Source: Salibaculum sp031581025 (GTDB lineage Bacteria > Pseudomonadota > Alphaproteobacteria > Rhodobacterales > Rhodobacteraceae). From it: a stretch of 17,490 nt of DNA. Made by a program: the position numbers and the translations under genes. This document shows positions 1 through 7,137 of this stretch, one piece after another (position 1 is the first letter of the stretch; every line of letters begins with the position of its first letter). The notes below the pieces were generated by a model. That model searched no databases. It saw only the letters and a list, made by a program, of their open reading frames with translations, and had not been told where the DNA came from. The stretch lies in assembly GCF_031581025.1 (NCBI RefSeq), contig NZ_JAVLCA010000048.1. The stretch is one strand, 5' to 3'.

Positions 1-487
1 AGCGCTTGGAGAACTGGAAGCTGCGGCGGGCCTTGCGGCGGCCGTACTTTTTGCGCTCCACCACGCGGCTATCGCGGGTCAGGAACCCGGCGGCCTTGAG
101 CGAGGCGCGCAGGCTGGGATCATAGAGTTGCAGCGCCTTCGAGATGCCGTGGCGCACTGCGCCGGCCTGCCCCGACAGCCCGCCGCCCTTGACGGTGGCC
201 ATGACGTCGAACTGGTCGGCCACGCCGGCCACGTCGAAGGGCTGGCGCAGCAGCATCTGCAACACGGGACGGGCGAAATAGGTTTTCAGTTCCTTGCCGT
301 TCACCGAGACCTTGCCCGAGCCGGGCTTGATCCAGACACGGGCGACCGCGTCCTTGCGCTTGCCCGTGGCATAGGACCGGCCCAGGTCGTCGCGGACAGG
401 CTCGCGCGGGATTTCTTCCACAACCGGGGTTTCGGCGCCTTCGGCCACCTGGCCCAGTTCTTCGAGGGAATTGACTTGATCGGCCAT
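1..487 (-). CDS. rpsI: 30S ribosomal protein S9 (uS9), stop codon cut by window edge
   Basis: uS9 of the small ribosomal subunit, whose C-terminal tail reaches the P-site tRNA. The 162-residue product contains the family core: GKRKDAVARVWIKPGSG, then the TYFARPVL region, the GGGLSGQAGAVRHGI segment, and a basic C-terminus DSRVVERKKYGRRKARRSFQ ending in SKR. An acidic N-terminal extension of about 30 residues precedes the core, as is usual in alphaproteobacteria. Only the first base (T) of the stop codon is in the window, so the protein is complete but the gene is not. Its ATG overlaps the rplM stop by one base (TGATG), which implies translational coupling. S9 and L13 are paired in this way in most bacteria. 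Confidence 0.97.
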   Translation of the reverse strand, partial: MADQVNSLEELGQVAEGAETPVVEEIPREPVRDDLGRSYATGKRKDAVARVWIKPGSGKVSVNGKELKTYFARPVLQMLLRQPFDVAGVADQFDVMATVKGGGLSGQAGAVRHGISKALQLYDPSLRASLKAAGFLTRDSRVVERKKYGRRKARRSFQFSKR

Positions 488-954
488 CAGTATGCGCTCC
501 GGGTGTTCTTGGAGTTCATGGACTTGACGTCCAGAACTTCGGGCTTCTGGGCATCCATGCCGTGGTCGGTGCCGGCGAAGACGCGCAGGTGGGTCATCTG
601 CTTGCGGGCCAGCTTGTTGCCCGGCAGCATCCGCTTGACCGCCTGGGTCACGACACGCTCGGGGTGGGCGCCGTCGAGGATCTGCTCGGCGGTGCGGTTC
701 TTGATCCCGCCCGGGTGGCCGGTGTGCCAGTAGTAGGTCTTGTCGGTGCGCTTCTTGCCCGTCATCTGCACCTTGTCGGCGTTTATGACGATGACATTGT
801 CGCCCATGTCCATGTGCGGGGTGAAGGACGGCTTGTGCTTGCCGCGCAGACGCGTGGCCACGATCGAGGCGAGACGGCCCAGAACGACGCCCTCGGCGTC
901 GATCACGACCCACTTCTTCTCGATATCTGCCGGAGTCGCAGAATAGGTTTTCAT
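487..954 (-). CDS. rplM: 50S ribosomal protein L13 (uL13)
   Basis: uL13 is an early-assembling protein of the large subunit. The product is 155 residues, starts MKTYSATPADIEKKWVVIDA and contains the signatures LGRLASIVATRLRGKHKPSF, a GDNVIVINADKV segment, and AVKRMLPGNKLARKQMTHLRVF. I chose the ATG at 954 because the conserved protein begins there. The open frame extends 51 codons further upstream, but that part shows no family similarity and would run through the likely promoter. It is the first gene of the rplM-rpsI operon, and its stop overlaps the rpsI start by one base. The Shine-Dalgarno before this ATG is weak. Confidence 0.97.
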   Translation of the reverse strand: MKTYSATPADIEKKWVVIDAEGVVLGRLASIVATRLRGKHKPSFTPHMDMGDNVIVINADKVQMTGKKRTDKTYYWHTGHPGGIKNRTAEQILDGAHPERVVTQAVKRMLPGNKLARKQMTHLRVFAGTDHGMDAQKPEVLDVKSMNSKNTRSAY

Positions 955-988
955 GTGTTTCGGCCCTGATTGGGTTTCGGATGGGCGC

Positions 989-1016
989 GTTGTAAGGGTT
1001 TGCCCAGCGCAGTCAA
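989..1016 (-). promoter_or_regulatory. Likely sigma-70 promoter of rplM-rpsI
   Basis: Reading the minus strand, TTGACT (1016-1011) is separated by 16 bases from TACAAC (994-989). These match the housekeeping consensus at 5 of 6 and 4 of 6 positions. Transcription would start near 982, leaving a leader of about 28 bases before the rplM ATG. The same TTGACT -35 element occurs before rplU in this window. Confidence 0.55.
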
Positions 1017-1081
1017 GCGACTTTGCCGATGATTTTCCGTTCAATTTCTGAGGTTTGACAAATAGGTAACCAGATACCCCA

Positions 1082-2059
1082 TCACTCGGGGCGACAGATC
1101 CCGCCACGGGCGACGGCGATGCCCGTCCGCACCGCCAGCCCCAGCACCACCAATATCAAAAGGCCGAGCGCGACCGCCCCGATCAGCAGGTGCGCCAGCG
1201 TCCCCGCGAGCGCGGCAAACCGGAACGAGGCGATGGCCAGCGCGGCCAGCGGAAAGCTCAGCGCCCACCAGGACAGGGCAAAGGGCAACCGCCCCAGTTT
1301 GGGCACCTGGACCATCACCAGCGCGGCAAAAATGTAGGCGGTATAGATCAGCCCGCGCGCCAGCCCGTCGAGCCCGCCCGCCAGCGCCACATGGGCCACG
1401 AAGGCCACCGAGGGCGGGGCGATCAGGATCACCATGGTGGGAAACAGCCGCGCCGGGATCGGGTCGTGAAAGATTAGGCGGTTCATCACCAGTGTCAGCA
1501 GCACAACCCAGAACATCAGTCCGCCCGAGAAGAACAGCCAGGAGGTTTCCACGTACCCCATCGGCACCCCGGCCACGGGCACGATGACATTGCCCACCGC
1601 GGGGATGAACCACGCCGGCGTCAGATGCCCCACCTGGAAACTGCGATGGCTGATCCAGCCGCTGATGACCGCCACGGTCAGCGCCCCCTGCCCGATCACG
1701 CCCACAAGCCAGACGCTCCGCGCCAGCCCGGGCCAGACCGGCCAGAGCGCCGTGGCCAGCAACAACAGCGAGATGGTGATCGTGGGAAAGAAGGCCAGTT
1801 TCACCGGGTGCTGCCATTCCGCGGCGACCGCGCCAGGATGGCGCAGCACCTTGAGGACGTAGAGCGCCGAGATCACCGCCAGCGCCAGCAGCGACAGCCC
1901 CAGCGTCCCCGACGACAGCGCCCCGGCCGGCACCCAGACCGGCGCCGCGGCATGCAGGGCCAGCGTCAGGCCCAAGAGCCCCATCACCACGGCAAAGAAG
2001 GTCACCGGGAAATGCGCCAGCCGGTCCGCCGGGGCCGCGTCAAGGCGCGTGTTGGTCAT
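1082..2059 (-). CDS. SLAC1/TehA-family (TDT) anion channel or transporter
   Basis: A 325-residue integral membrane protein of the tellurite-resistance/dicarboxylate transporter (TDT) family, which includes bacterial TehA and plant SLAC1 anion channels. After a short cytoplasmic N-terminus, HFPVTFFAVVMGLLGLTLAL matches the first helix of the family, and about ten hydrophobic segments follow, with typical motifs such as WFIPAVGN, SWLFFSGG and HDPIPARLFPT. The ATG at 2059 is chosen over one 24 codons upstream because GAGGAG lies just before it and the upstream part is hydrophilic and crosses the presumed promoter. The substrate cannot be read from the sequence: chloride, nitrate, sulfite or dicarboxylate are possible, and the tellurite label is historical. 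It appears to be a single-gene unit with an FNR/FixK-like box upstream. Confidence 0.88.
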   Translation of the reverse strand: MTNTRLDAAPADRLAHFPVTFFAVVMGLLGLTLALHAAAPVWVPAGALSSGTLGLSLLALAVISALYVLKVLRHPGAVAAEWQHPVKLAFFPTITISLLLLATALWPVWPGLARSVWLVGVIGQGALTVAVISGWISHRSFQVGHLTPAWFIPAVGNVIVPVAGVPMGYVETSWLFFSGGLMFWVVLLTLVMNRLIFHDPIPARLFPTMVILIAPPSVAFVAHVALAGGLDGLARGLIYTAYIFAALVMVQVPKLGRLPFALSWWALSFPLAALAIASFRFAALAGTLAHLLIGAVALGLLILVVLGLAVRTGIAVARGGICRPE

Positions 2060-2117
2060 CGAAAACTCCTCGGGGCTAAAAGCCCGTCCTGTCTGGCACG
2101 GAAAATATGCCATTTCC

Positions 2118-2131
2118 CTGATTAGAATCAA
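2118..2131 (-). promoter_or_regulatory. FNR/FixK-type box upstream of the SLAC1/TehA gene
   Basis: On the minus strand the sequence reads TTGAT-TCTA-ATCAG, which matches the FNR/FixK/Dnr consensus TTGAT-N4-ATCAA at 9 of 10 defined positions. Its centre is about 65 bases upstream of the ATG at 2059. If it acts as a class II activator site at -41.5, transcription would begin near 2083. No good -10 is seen there, as expected for an activated promoter but also for a chance match. Between the box and the start codon lies a small hairpin (GGGCT-TTT-AGCCC on the transcript, 2073-2085). Confidence 0.45.
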
Positions 2132-2141
2132 CGGGGCCTGG

Positions 2142-2570
2142 TCACCCCGACCGCTCCGGCGGGATCGAATAGGTCAGACCGGCCCGGGCGACCAGCGCCG
2201 GGCTGCCTTCCGAAAACAGCCGCACCTCGGTCACGCTCAGCGACCGGCCCAGCTTGAGCACCTCCGCCTGCGCCAGGATGTCGCACCCCGCCTGCGGCTT
2301 GCGCATGAAGTCGATCGAGCAGTTCGTCGTCACCGCCAGCGCCTGGCGGCCGATCCGCGCCATGGTCGCCACGTAGGCCGCCACATCTGCCAGGCCGAAC
2401 ATGGCCGGGCCCGAGACCGTGCCGCCGGGCCGCAGATGCCGCTCGGCAACCTTCAGGCGCATCACCAGCAGCTCCGCGTCCATCCGCTCGATCGCGAATT
2501 CCCCACGCACCTGCGGAAAAACCTCGTCGAGAAAGGCCGACATCTCCGCCACGCTCATCTGCACTGCCAT
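2142..2570 (-). CDS. PaaI-family hotdog-fold thioesterase
   Basis: A 142-residue single-domain hotdog protein of the PaaI/YbgC type, expected to hydrolyse acyl-CoA thioesters. The central part carries the family pattern HLRPGGTVSGPAMFGLADVAA, where helix and active-site residues lie, followed by TTNCSIDFMRKPQAG and the C-terminal strand segments GRSLSVTEVRLFSEG and LTYSIP. I prefer ATG 2570 over GTG 2579 because the AAAGGGG Shine-Dalgarno lies nine bases before 2570 and would overlap the GTG. It is transcribed divergently from the enoyl-CoA hydratase-like gene 70 bases away, suggesting a shared acyl-CoA role, though the substrate is unknown. Confidence 0.85.
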   Translation of the reverse strand: MAVQMSVAEMSAFLDEVFPQVRGEFAIERMDAELLVMRLKVAERHLRPGGTVSGPAMFGLADVAAYVATMARIGRQALAVTTNCSIDFMRKPQAGCDILAQAEVLKLGRSLSVTEVRLFSEGSPALVARAGLTYSIPPERSG

Positions 2571-2584
2571 CGCCCGCACCCCCT

Positions 2585-2612
2585 TTTACCTTCGCTGTCA
2601 GATGACTAGACT
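2585..2612 (+). promoter_or_regulatory. Possible promoter of the enoyl-CoA hydratase-like gene
   Basis: TTTACC (2585-2590) and TAGACT (2607-2612), 16 bases apart, lie in the 70-base divergent interval. The -10 matches consensus at 4 of 6 positions and the -35 at 3 of 6. The leader would be about 22 bases and contains GAAAGGAA before the ATG at 2641. A promoter for the divergent thioesterase must lie in the same interval, but I could not place it. Confidence 0.35.
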
Positions 2613-2640
2613 TGCCCCGAAATCGCGAAAGGAACAAGCC

Positions 2641-3426
2641 ATGGCCCTGCTCGACCGCGCCGACCGCAATGGCGTCGCCCAGCTGGTGATGACCTCACCC
2701 GAGAACCTCAACGCGCTCTCAGATGCCATGCTGGCCGCGCTGCAGGAATCCCTCGACGAGATCGGCGAGGACGAGACGATCCGCGCCGTGACCCTGGCGG
2801 GCACGGGCAAGGCCTTCTGCGCGGGCCATGACCTCAAGGAAATGCAGGTCGCCCGCCAGGCCGAGGACGCCGGCGCGGCCTATTTCGCCGATCTCTTCAC
2901 CCGCTGCACCAAGCTGATGCAGACGATCCAGGCGATCCCCCAGCCGGTGATCGCCCAGGTGCACGGCGTCGCCGCCGCCGCGGGCTGCCAGCTCGTGGCG
3001 ACCTGCGACATGGCCCTGGCCGCCGAAGGAACACGCTTCGGGGTCAACGGCGTCAACATCGGGCTGTTCTGCTCGACCCCGATGGTGGCGCTGACGCGCA
3101 ACGTCCCGCGCAAGCGCGCCTTCGAGATGCTCACCACCGGCCGCCTGATCGAGACCAACGAGGCGGTGGAGATCGGCCTGATCAACCGCGCCACCCCCGC
3201 AGACGACCTCGCGGCGGCCACCACCGACCTGGCCGAGACCGTGGCCGGGAAACTGGCCAGCGCCGTGCGCGTGGGCAAGGCCGCCTTCTACGAACAGGCG
3301 CAATTGCCGACCGAGGCCGCCTATGCCCATACCGGCGACGTCATGGTGCGCAACATGCTCGACCGCGACACCGACGAGGGCATCGCCGCCTTCCTGGAAA
3401 AGCGCAAACCCGACTGGGCCGGGTGA
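2641..3426 (+). CDS. Enoyl-CoA hydratase/isomerase family protein (ECHDC3-like), catalytic glutamates absent
   Basis: A 261-residue crotonase-fold protein. The oxyanion-hole segments are present: FCAGHDLKEM (59-68) and HGVAAAAGCQL (108-118). The two glutamates that act as acid and base in classical enoyl-CoA hydratases are replaced: Gln117 stands where GGGCE normally has Glu, and Gly137 stands in FGVNG where FGQPE has the second Glu. The segment NIGLFCSTPMVALTRNV resembles the ECHDC3 subgroup, whose activity is poorly defined. The C-terminal part (EMLTTGRLIETNEAVEIGLI) is standard for the family. The ATG at 2641 is preceded by GAAAGGAA. The frame is open well upstream, but that stretch lies on top of the divergent thioesterase gene and is not family-like. 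Binding of an acyl-CoA is likely, but hydratase activity is doubtful. Confidence 0.88.
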   Translation: MALLDRADRNGVAQLVMTSPENLNALSDAMLAALQESLDEIGEDETIRAVTLAGTGKAFCAGHDLKEMQVARQAEDAGAAYFADLFTRCTKLMQTIQAIPQPVIAQVHGVAAAAGCQLVATCDMALAAEGTRFGVNGVNIGLFCSTPMVALTRNVPRKRAFEMLTTGRLIETNEAVEIGLINRATPADDLAAATTDLAETVAGKLASAVRVGKAAFYEQAQLPTEAAYAHTGDVMVRNMLDRDTDEGIAAFLEKRKPDWAG

Positions 3427-3559
3427 GCCACCCCGCGTCTTCTTCTGGCCGGAAATATCCCGGGGTGAATGCCGCCAGGCAGAGGGGCAGCGCCCCTGAC
3501 CCGCAGGCGGCGCGCAGGCGCCGCCCAGACATCGGGCGTGGCGCAGCCACCCCGCCTGG
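3427..3559. repeat. Hairpin-rich intergenic element, probably a dispersed Rhodobacteraceae repeat and bidirectional terminator
   Basis: This 133-base space between two convergent genes contains three perfect hairpins in a row: AGGGGC-AGC-GCCCCT (3483-3497), GGCGGCG-6 nt-CGCCGCC (3506-3525) and GTGGC-GCA-GCCAC (3538-3550). The preceding bases, including CTGGCCGGAAATATCCCGGG, resemble an element that recurs in intergenic regions of many roseobacters; this comparison is from memory. No T-tract follows, so intrinsic termination would be weak. No second copy occurs in the window. Confidence 0.5.
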
Positions 3560-5032
3560 TCACAGCCCGTAAAGCGCGCCGAACTTCTCTTCGAGGTAGC
3601 CCAGCAGCGGCTCTTCGCCGAGCTCCGCGCCGCAGGCCCGGCGGATCGTCTCGCGCGGCGTCTGCAGCCCGCCGTGGATCTGGACCCTCTCGCGCAGCCA
3701 GTCGGTGGCGGGGGTCAGATCGCCGCTCGCCAGGCCGACCTCCAGGTCGGGCACGTCGCGCAGCATGGCCGCGTGCAGGCAACCCGCATAGACATTGCCC
3801 AGGGTATAGGTCGGAAAATACCCGAACAGCCCGACCGACCAGTGCACATCCTGCAGCACGCCATTGGCGGGCCGGTCCACGGCAATGCCGAAATCCGCAG
3901 CGAAACGGTCGTTCCAGGCCGCGTCCAGGTCCGCGACCTCCAGCCGCCGCGCGATCAGGTCGCGTTCCAGGTCGAAGCGCATCAGGATGTGCAGGTTGTA
4001 ATGCACCTCGTCCGCCTCGGTGCGGATGTAGCCTGACTCGACCCGGTTGATCGCGGCATAAAGCGCCTGCGGGTCCGACAGGGACAGATCGCCGAAGGCC
4101 TGCTGCATCTGCGGGAACAGCCAGCAGGCAAAGGCCTGCGATCGGCCCAGCTGATTCTCGTAGATGCGCGACTGGCTTTCATGCACCCCCATCGAGACCC
4201 CCTGTCCCACCGGCGTCAGCAGGTGGTCGGCATGGATGTTCTGCTCGTAGGCCCCGTGGCCGACCTCATGGATCGTCGAATAGAGGCTGTTGAAGGGATC
4301 GTCCGGATTGGTCCGCGTGGTGATCCGCACGTCCAGGCCCGAACCCGACGAGAACGGATGCACCGCCTTGTCCACCCGGCCGCGGGCCATGTCGTAGCCG
4401 AAGGTCTTGGCGACAAGGCGCGCCAGCCGCATCTGCGCGCCCTCGTCGAAGCCGCCCGACAGCGGCGCGGGCGCGGGCTTGTCCAGGACGGCCTCGCGCA
4501 GGGCCACCAGGCGCGGGCGCATCCGCGCGAACATCGCCTCAAGCTCGGCCGCCGTGGCGCCCGGCTCGAAATCCTGAAGCATCGCGTCGTAGACATCGGC
4601 CCCCTCGGCGAGCGCCGCGCCCTCTTCGCGTTTCAGCGCCACGACCTCTTTGAGCGTGGGCGCGAAGGCGGCGAAATCGTCGTCCGCTCGCGCCTTTGCC
4701 CAGACCCCCTGTGCCGTCGAAGTGACGCGCGCGATCTCGGCGGCCAGCCGCGCGGGTACCTTGCTAGCGCGCTCGTACGCGCGCCGGATCAGGCGCAGGT
4801 TGGCCGCGCGCACCGGGTCGTCGTCCTCGGCCACGGCCGCCAGCCACTCGCCCACGCGGGGATCGGTGCGGCGGGCATGAAGCACAGCCTCCATCGCCGC
4901 CATTTCCTCGGCGCGCTGCGGGGCGGCGCCGCGGGGCATCATGGTTTCCTGGTCCCAGCCCAGCCGCCCGGCGACCTGCGCCAGCGCCTGCGTGGTGCGG
5001 GCAAATTCCACCAGCGCGTCGTAGGCGGACAT
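3560..5032 (-). CDS. Thermostable carboxypeptidase 1 (carboxypeptidase Taq, peptidase family M32)
   Basis: A 490-residue zinc carboxypeptidase of family M32 that removes C-terminal amino acids from peptides in the cytoplasm. All family signatures are present in order: HPF (225-227), DVRITTR (234-240), the zinc motif HEVGH (255-259), HESQSR (284-289) with the third metal ligand Glu285, IRTEADEVHYNLH (336-348), and GVLQDVHWSVGLFGYFPTY near 391-409. The length is normal for the family (about 490-510). The ATG at 5032 begins one base after the stop of the upstream heme A synthase gene (TGA-G-ATG), and its AGAGGGG Shine-Dalgarno lies inside that gene, so the two are almost certainly cotranscribed and translationally coupled. 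No functional link to heme A synthesis is obvious. Confidence 0.95.
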   Translation of the reverse strand: MSAYDALVEFARTTQALAQVAGRLGWDQETMMPRGAAPQRAEEMAAMEAVLHARRTDPRVGEWLAAVAEDDDPVRAANLRLIRRAYERASKVPARLAAEIARVTSTAQGVWAKARADDDFAAFAPTLKEVVALKREEGAALAEGADVYDAMLQDFEPGATAAELEAMFARMRPRLVALREAVLDKPAPAPLSGGFDEGAQMRLARLVAKTFGYDMARGRVDKAVHPFSSGSGLDVRITTRTNPDDPFNSLYSTIHEVGHGAYEQNIHADHLLTPVGQGVSMGVHESQSRIYENQLGRSQAFACWLFPQMQQAFGDLSLSDPQALYAAINRVESGYIRTEADEVHYNLHILMRFDLERDLIARRLEVADLDAAWNDRFAADFGIAVDRPANGVLQDVHWSVGLFGYFPTYTLGNVYAGCLHAAMLRDVPDLEVGLASGDLTPATDWLRERVQIHGGLQTPRETIRRACGAELGEEPLLGYLEEKFGALYGL

Positions 5033-5033
5033 C

Positions 5034-6188
5034 TCAGGCCCCTCTGAGCGATTGAGGCAGCGGATACCGCGCCAGGTGCCGCGCCCGAAGGATCAGCACG
5101 AAGACCAGCACGGCGACAAACTGGTGCACGATCGCGATCTGCCAGGGCGCCTGGTACAGGACCGTGGCGATGCCGATCACCATCTGCAGGGTGATCGCTG
5201 CAAAGGCCGCGTTGAAGGCAAAGCGCGTGGTGTCATTGCCCGCGCGCTGCCCGCACCGCCAGACGACGATGGCAAAGACGAACAGCAGGTAGCCCGACAT
5301 GCGGTGGATGAACTGCACCAGCCCGGCATCCTCGAAGAAGTTGCGCCAGACCGGCGTCAGCTGGAACGGATCAGGCGGAAAAAAGCTCGCTCCGGTTCCC
5401 GTCGTCATCAACGGCCAGTTCGGGAAATCCCGACCCGCGTCGATCCCCGCCACAAGCGCGCCCAGCAGGATCTGCAGGAAGGTGAAATGCATCAACCCGG
5501 TCGAGAGCGAAAAGAGTTTCGGATCGGCCAGCCGCCGGGCCTGCATCAGCTCGCCCTCGGTGCGGCCCAGTTGCAAGACATACCAGGCGATCAGGCCCAG
5601 AATGACAAAGGCCAGCCCGAGGTGCGTGGCCAGCCGGTAGGAGGCCACGTCGAGCATCCCCTCCTGCAGGCCCGAATGCACCATCCACCAGCCGATGGCG
5701 CCCTGGGTGCCGCCAAGCGCGCCCAGCAGCAGCAAGCGGCCGGTCCAGCCCGCGGGGATCTTGCGCGCCAGCAGGAAGCCGGCGAACCCCAGCGCCCAGA
5801 CCAGCCCGATCACCCGGCCCAGCTGCCGGTGACCCCATTCCCACCAGTAGATCACCTTGAACTCGGCCATGGACATGCCGGCGTTCTGCAACTGGTACTC
5901 GGGGATCTGCTTGTAGGCCTCGAACTCGGCGTCCCAGGCCGCCTGCGACAGGGGCGGGACCGCGCCGCTCAGGGGGGCCCATTCGGTGATCGACAGGCCC
6001 GAATCTGTCAGCCGCGTCAGCCCACCCACGGCGATCATCAGGACCACGAGCGCGAAAAGCCCCATCAGCCAGACCCGGATCGCGCCGCGCGCGCCAGACC
6101 GGCCGCCGCGCGCGATGCCACCCGGCGCGGCGGCGGGTTTCTCGGCTGTCTCGACGTCCTGAAAGATGCTGCGGTTCTTGTCGGCCAT
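5034..6188 (-). CDS. ctaA: Heme A synthase (Cox15/CtaA, type 2)
   Basis: A 384-residue membrane enzyme that oxidises the C8 methyl group of heme O to give heme A for aa3-type cytochrome oxidase. Eight transmembrane helices are expected. The four conserved heme-ligand histidines are visible: H120 (EWGHRQLGR), H189 (RLATHLGLA), H295 (FIHRMSGY) and H355 (IVHQFVAV). The GGLTRLTDSGLSITEW motif (55-70) is typical of the Cox15-like alphaproteobacterial and mitochondrial branch. A hydrophilic N-terminal region of about 35 residues precedes the first helix. The start is supported by GAAGGA nine bases upstream. The gene heads a two-gene unit with the M32 carboxypeptidase. COX15 is the equivalent gene name in eukaryotes. 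Confidence 0.96.
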   Translation of the reverse strand: MADKNRSIFQDVETAEKPAAAPGGIARGGRSGARGAIRVWLMGLFALVVLMIAVGGLTRLTDSGLSITEWAPLSGAVPPLSQAAWDAEFEAYKQIPEYQLQNAGMSMAEFKVIYWWEWGHRQLGRVIGLVWALGFAGFLLARKIPAGWTGRLLLLGALGGTQGAIGWWMVHSGLQEGMLDVASYRLATHLGLAFVILGLIAWYVLQLGRTEGELMQARRLADPKLFSLSTGLMHFTFLQILLGALVAGIDAGRDFPNWPLMTTGTGASFFPPDPFQLTPVWRNFFEDAGLVQFIHRMSGYLLFVFAIVVWRCGQRAGNDTTRFAFNAAFAAITLQMVIGIATVLYQAPWQIAIVHQFVAVLVFVLILRARHLARYPLPQSLRGA

Positions 6189-6222
6189 CCGGCGTCGTCC
6201 TTCTTGTTATCCTTGCGCGTAA

Positions 6223-6249
6223 GCTATGCCGCCGCCCCCTGCAGGGCAA
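6223..6249 (-). promoter_or_regulatory. Possible promoter of the heme A synthase operon
   Basis: On the minus strand TTGCCC (6249-6244) and CATAGC (6228-6223) are 15 bases apart; shifting the -10 to ATAGCT gives 16. The spacing is short of the ideal, so this is tentative. The 80-base gap to trmJ, with its own Shine-Dalgarno, suggests that the operon does not depend wholly on the trmJ promoter. Confidence 0.35.
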
Positions 6250-6268
6250 GCGAACGCGGCCACCTGTC

Positions 6269-7012
6269 TCAGGGGTCGTCGCGACGGCGCACCAGCTGGC
6301 GCAGCACGCCGTGCAGCATCTGCACATCGGCCCGGGTCAGCGGCATCCGCGACCACAGGTTGCGCAGGTTCAGCCGCATTGAATCGGCCTTGGTTTCGGG
6401 AAAGAAGAACCCGGCCTGATCGAGGCGCTCTTCGTAGTGGCGCGCGAGGGCCTCGATCTCGTCCCCCTCGGCCAGGTCCGTGCGCTGGCCGCGCAGGATC
6501 ATGTCCTCGGCCTGTGCGACCGCGCGGCGCCATTCATAGCCCATCAGCAGCACGCATTGCGCCAGGTTGAGCGAGGCAAACTCCGGGTTGACCGGCACGG
6601 TGATGATGGCGTTGGCCCGGGCGATATCGGCGTTTTCCATCCCCGCCCGTTCCGGCCCGAAAAGCACGGCCACCTTCTCGCCCCGCCCGATCCGCTCGGT
6701 GGCGTCGCGCATGGCGGCCTCGGGGGTGAAGACCGGCTTGGTCAGCTCGCGCGGCCGCGCGGTGGTGGCGTAGACATAGGTGCGATCCGCGATTCCTTCG
6801 GCCAGGTCAGGGGCCCAAAGCGCCTCGTCCAGCAGCCGCCCCGCCCCGCTGGCCATGGCCACCGCCGCCGGGTTGGGCCAGCCGTCGCGCGGGGCCACCA
6901 CGCGCATCCGGTCCAGCCCGAAGTTCCACATCGCCCGGGCGGCGGCGCCGATGTTCTCGCCCATCTGGGGGCGGATCAGGACGAAGGCAGGCTGCGGGGT
7001 ATCGCTGGGCAT
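6269..7012 (-). CDS. trmJ: tRNA (cytidine/uridine-2'-O-)-methyltransferase, TrmJ-like SPOUT enzyme
   Basis: A 247-residue methyltransferase of the SpoU/TrmH class, group 1, expected to methylate the ribose 2'-OH of nucleotide 32 in certain tRNAs using S-adenosylmethionine. Motif 1 is RPQMGENIGAAARAM (14-28), motif 2 FGPERAGM (118-125) and motif 3 PVNPEFASLNLAQ (140-152), which together form the trefoil-knot active site. A C-terminal helical extension of about 75 residues, ending LRQLVRRRDDP, is typical of TrmJ. I prefer ATG 7012 over an ATG 18 codons upstream because family members begin close to VLIRP and the upstream one would fall before the likely transcription start. The Shine-Dalgarno is weak. 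Confidence 0.9.
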   Translation of the reverse strand: MPSDTPQPAFVLIRPQMGENIGAAARAMWNFGLDRMRVVAPRDGWPNPAAVAMASGAGRLLDEALWAPDLAEGIADRTYVYATTARPRELTKPVFTPEAAMRDATERIGRGEKVAVLFGPERAGMENADIARANAIITVPVNPEFASLNLAQCVLLMGYEWRRAVAQAEDMILRGQRTDLAEGDEIEALARHYEERLDQAGFFFPETKADSMRLNLRNLWSRMPLTRADVQMLHGVLRQLVRRRDDP

Positions 7013-7042
7013 GGCGGTCTCGGCTTGTGATGTCAGGGGGTG

Positions 7043-7071
7043 CTGATACGCAAGCCGGGGCGCCACGGCAA
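7043..7071 (-). promoter_or_regulatory. Likely promoter of trmJ
   Basis: On the minus strand TTGCCG (7071-7066) and TATCAG (7048-7043) are 17 bases apart, each matching consensus at 4 of 6 positions. The start of transcription would be near 7036, about 24 bases before the ATG. It lies back to back with the proposed promoter of the divergent ThiE-like gene. Confidence 0.45.
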
Positions 7072-7075
7072 GCGG

Positions 7076-7104
7076 TGGCCAAGCCGGGATTTCGGCGCTA
7101 TAGC
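7076..7104 (+). promoter_or_regulatory. Likely promoter of the ThiE/TenI-like gene, -10 within a palindrome
   Basis: TGGCCA (7076-7081) and TATAGC (7099-7104) are 17 bases apart, each matching consensus at 4 of 6 positions. The -10 lies within the perfect palindrome CGCTATAGCG (7096-7105). Transcription would begin near 7111, about 27 bases before the ATG. Confidence 0.45.
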
Positions 7105-7137
7105 GGCGAAACCCTTACAAGACCGGTGGATACCGCA

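Noticed and set aside
470..488. Second FNR-like motif (TTGAT-N5-ATCAG) at the rpsI start
   Set aside because: The spacer is five bases instead of four, and the motif lies inside the coupled rplM-rpsI coding region.
5052..6419. Plus-strand open frame of 455 codons across the heme A synthase gene
   Set aside because: It is antisense to a clear ctaA with all four conserved histidines. The composition (runs of Q, H, R, D) is typical of a shadow frame.
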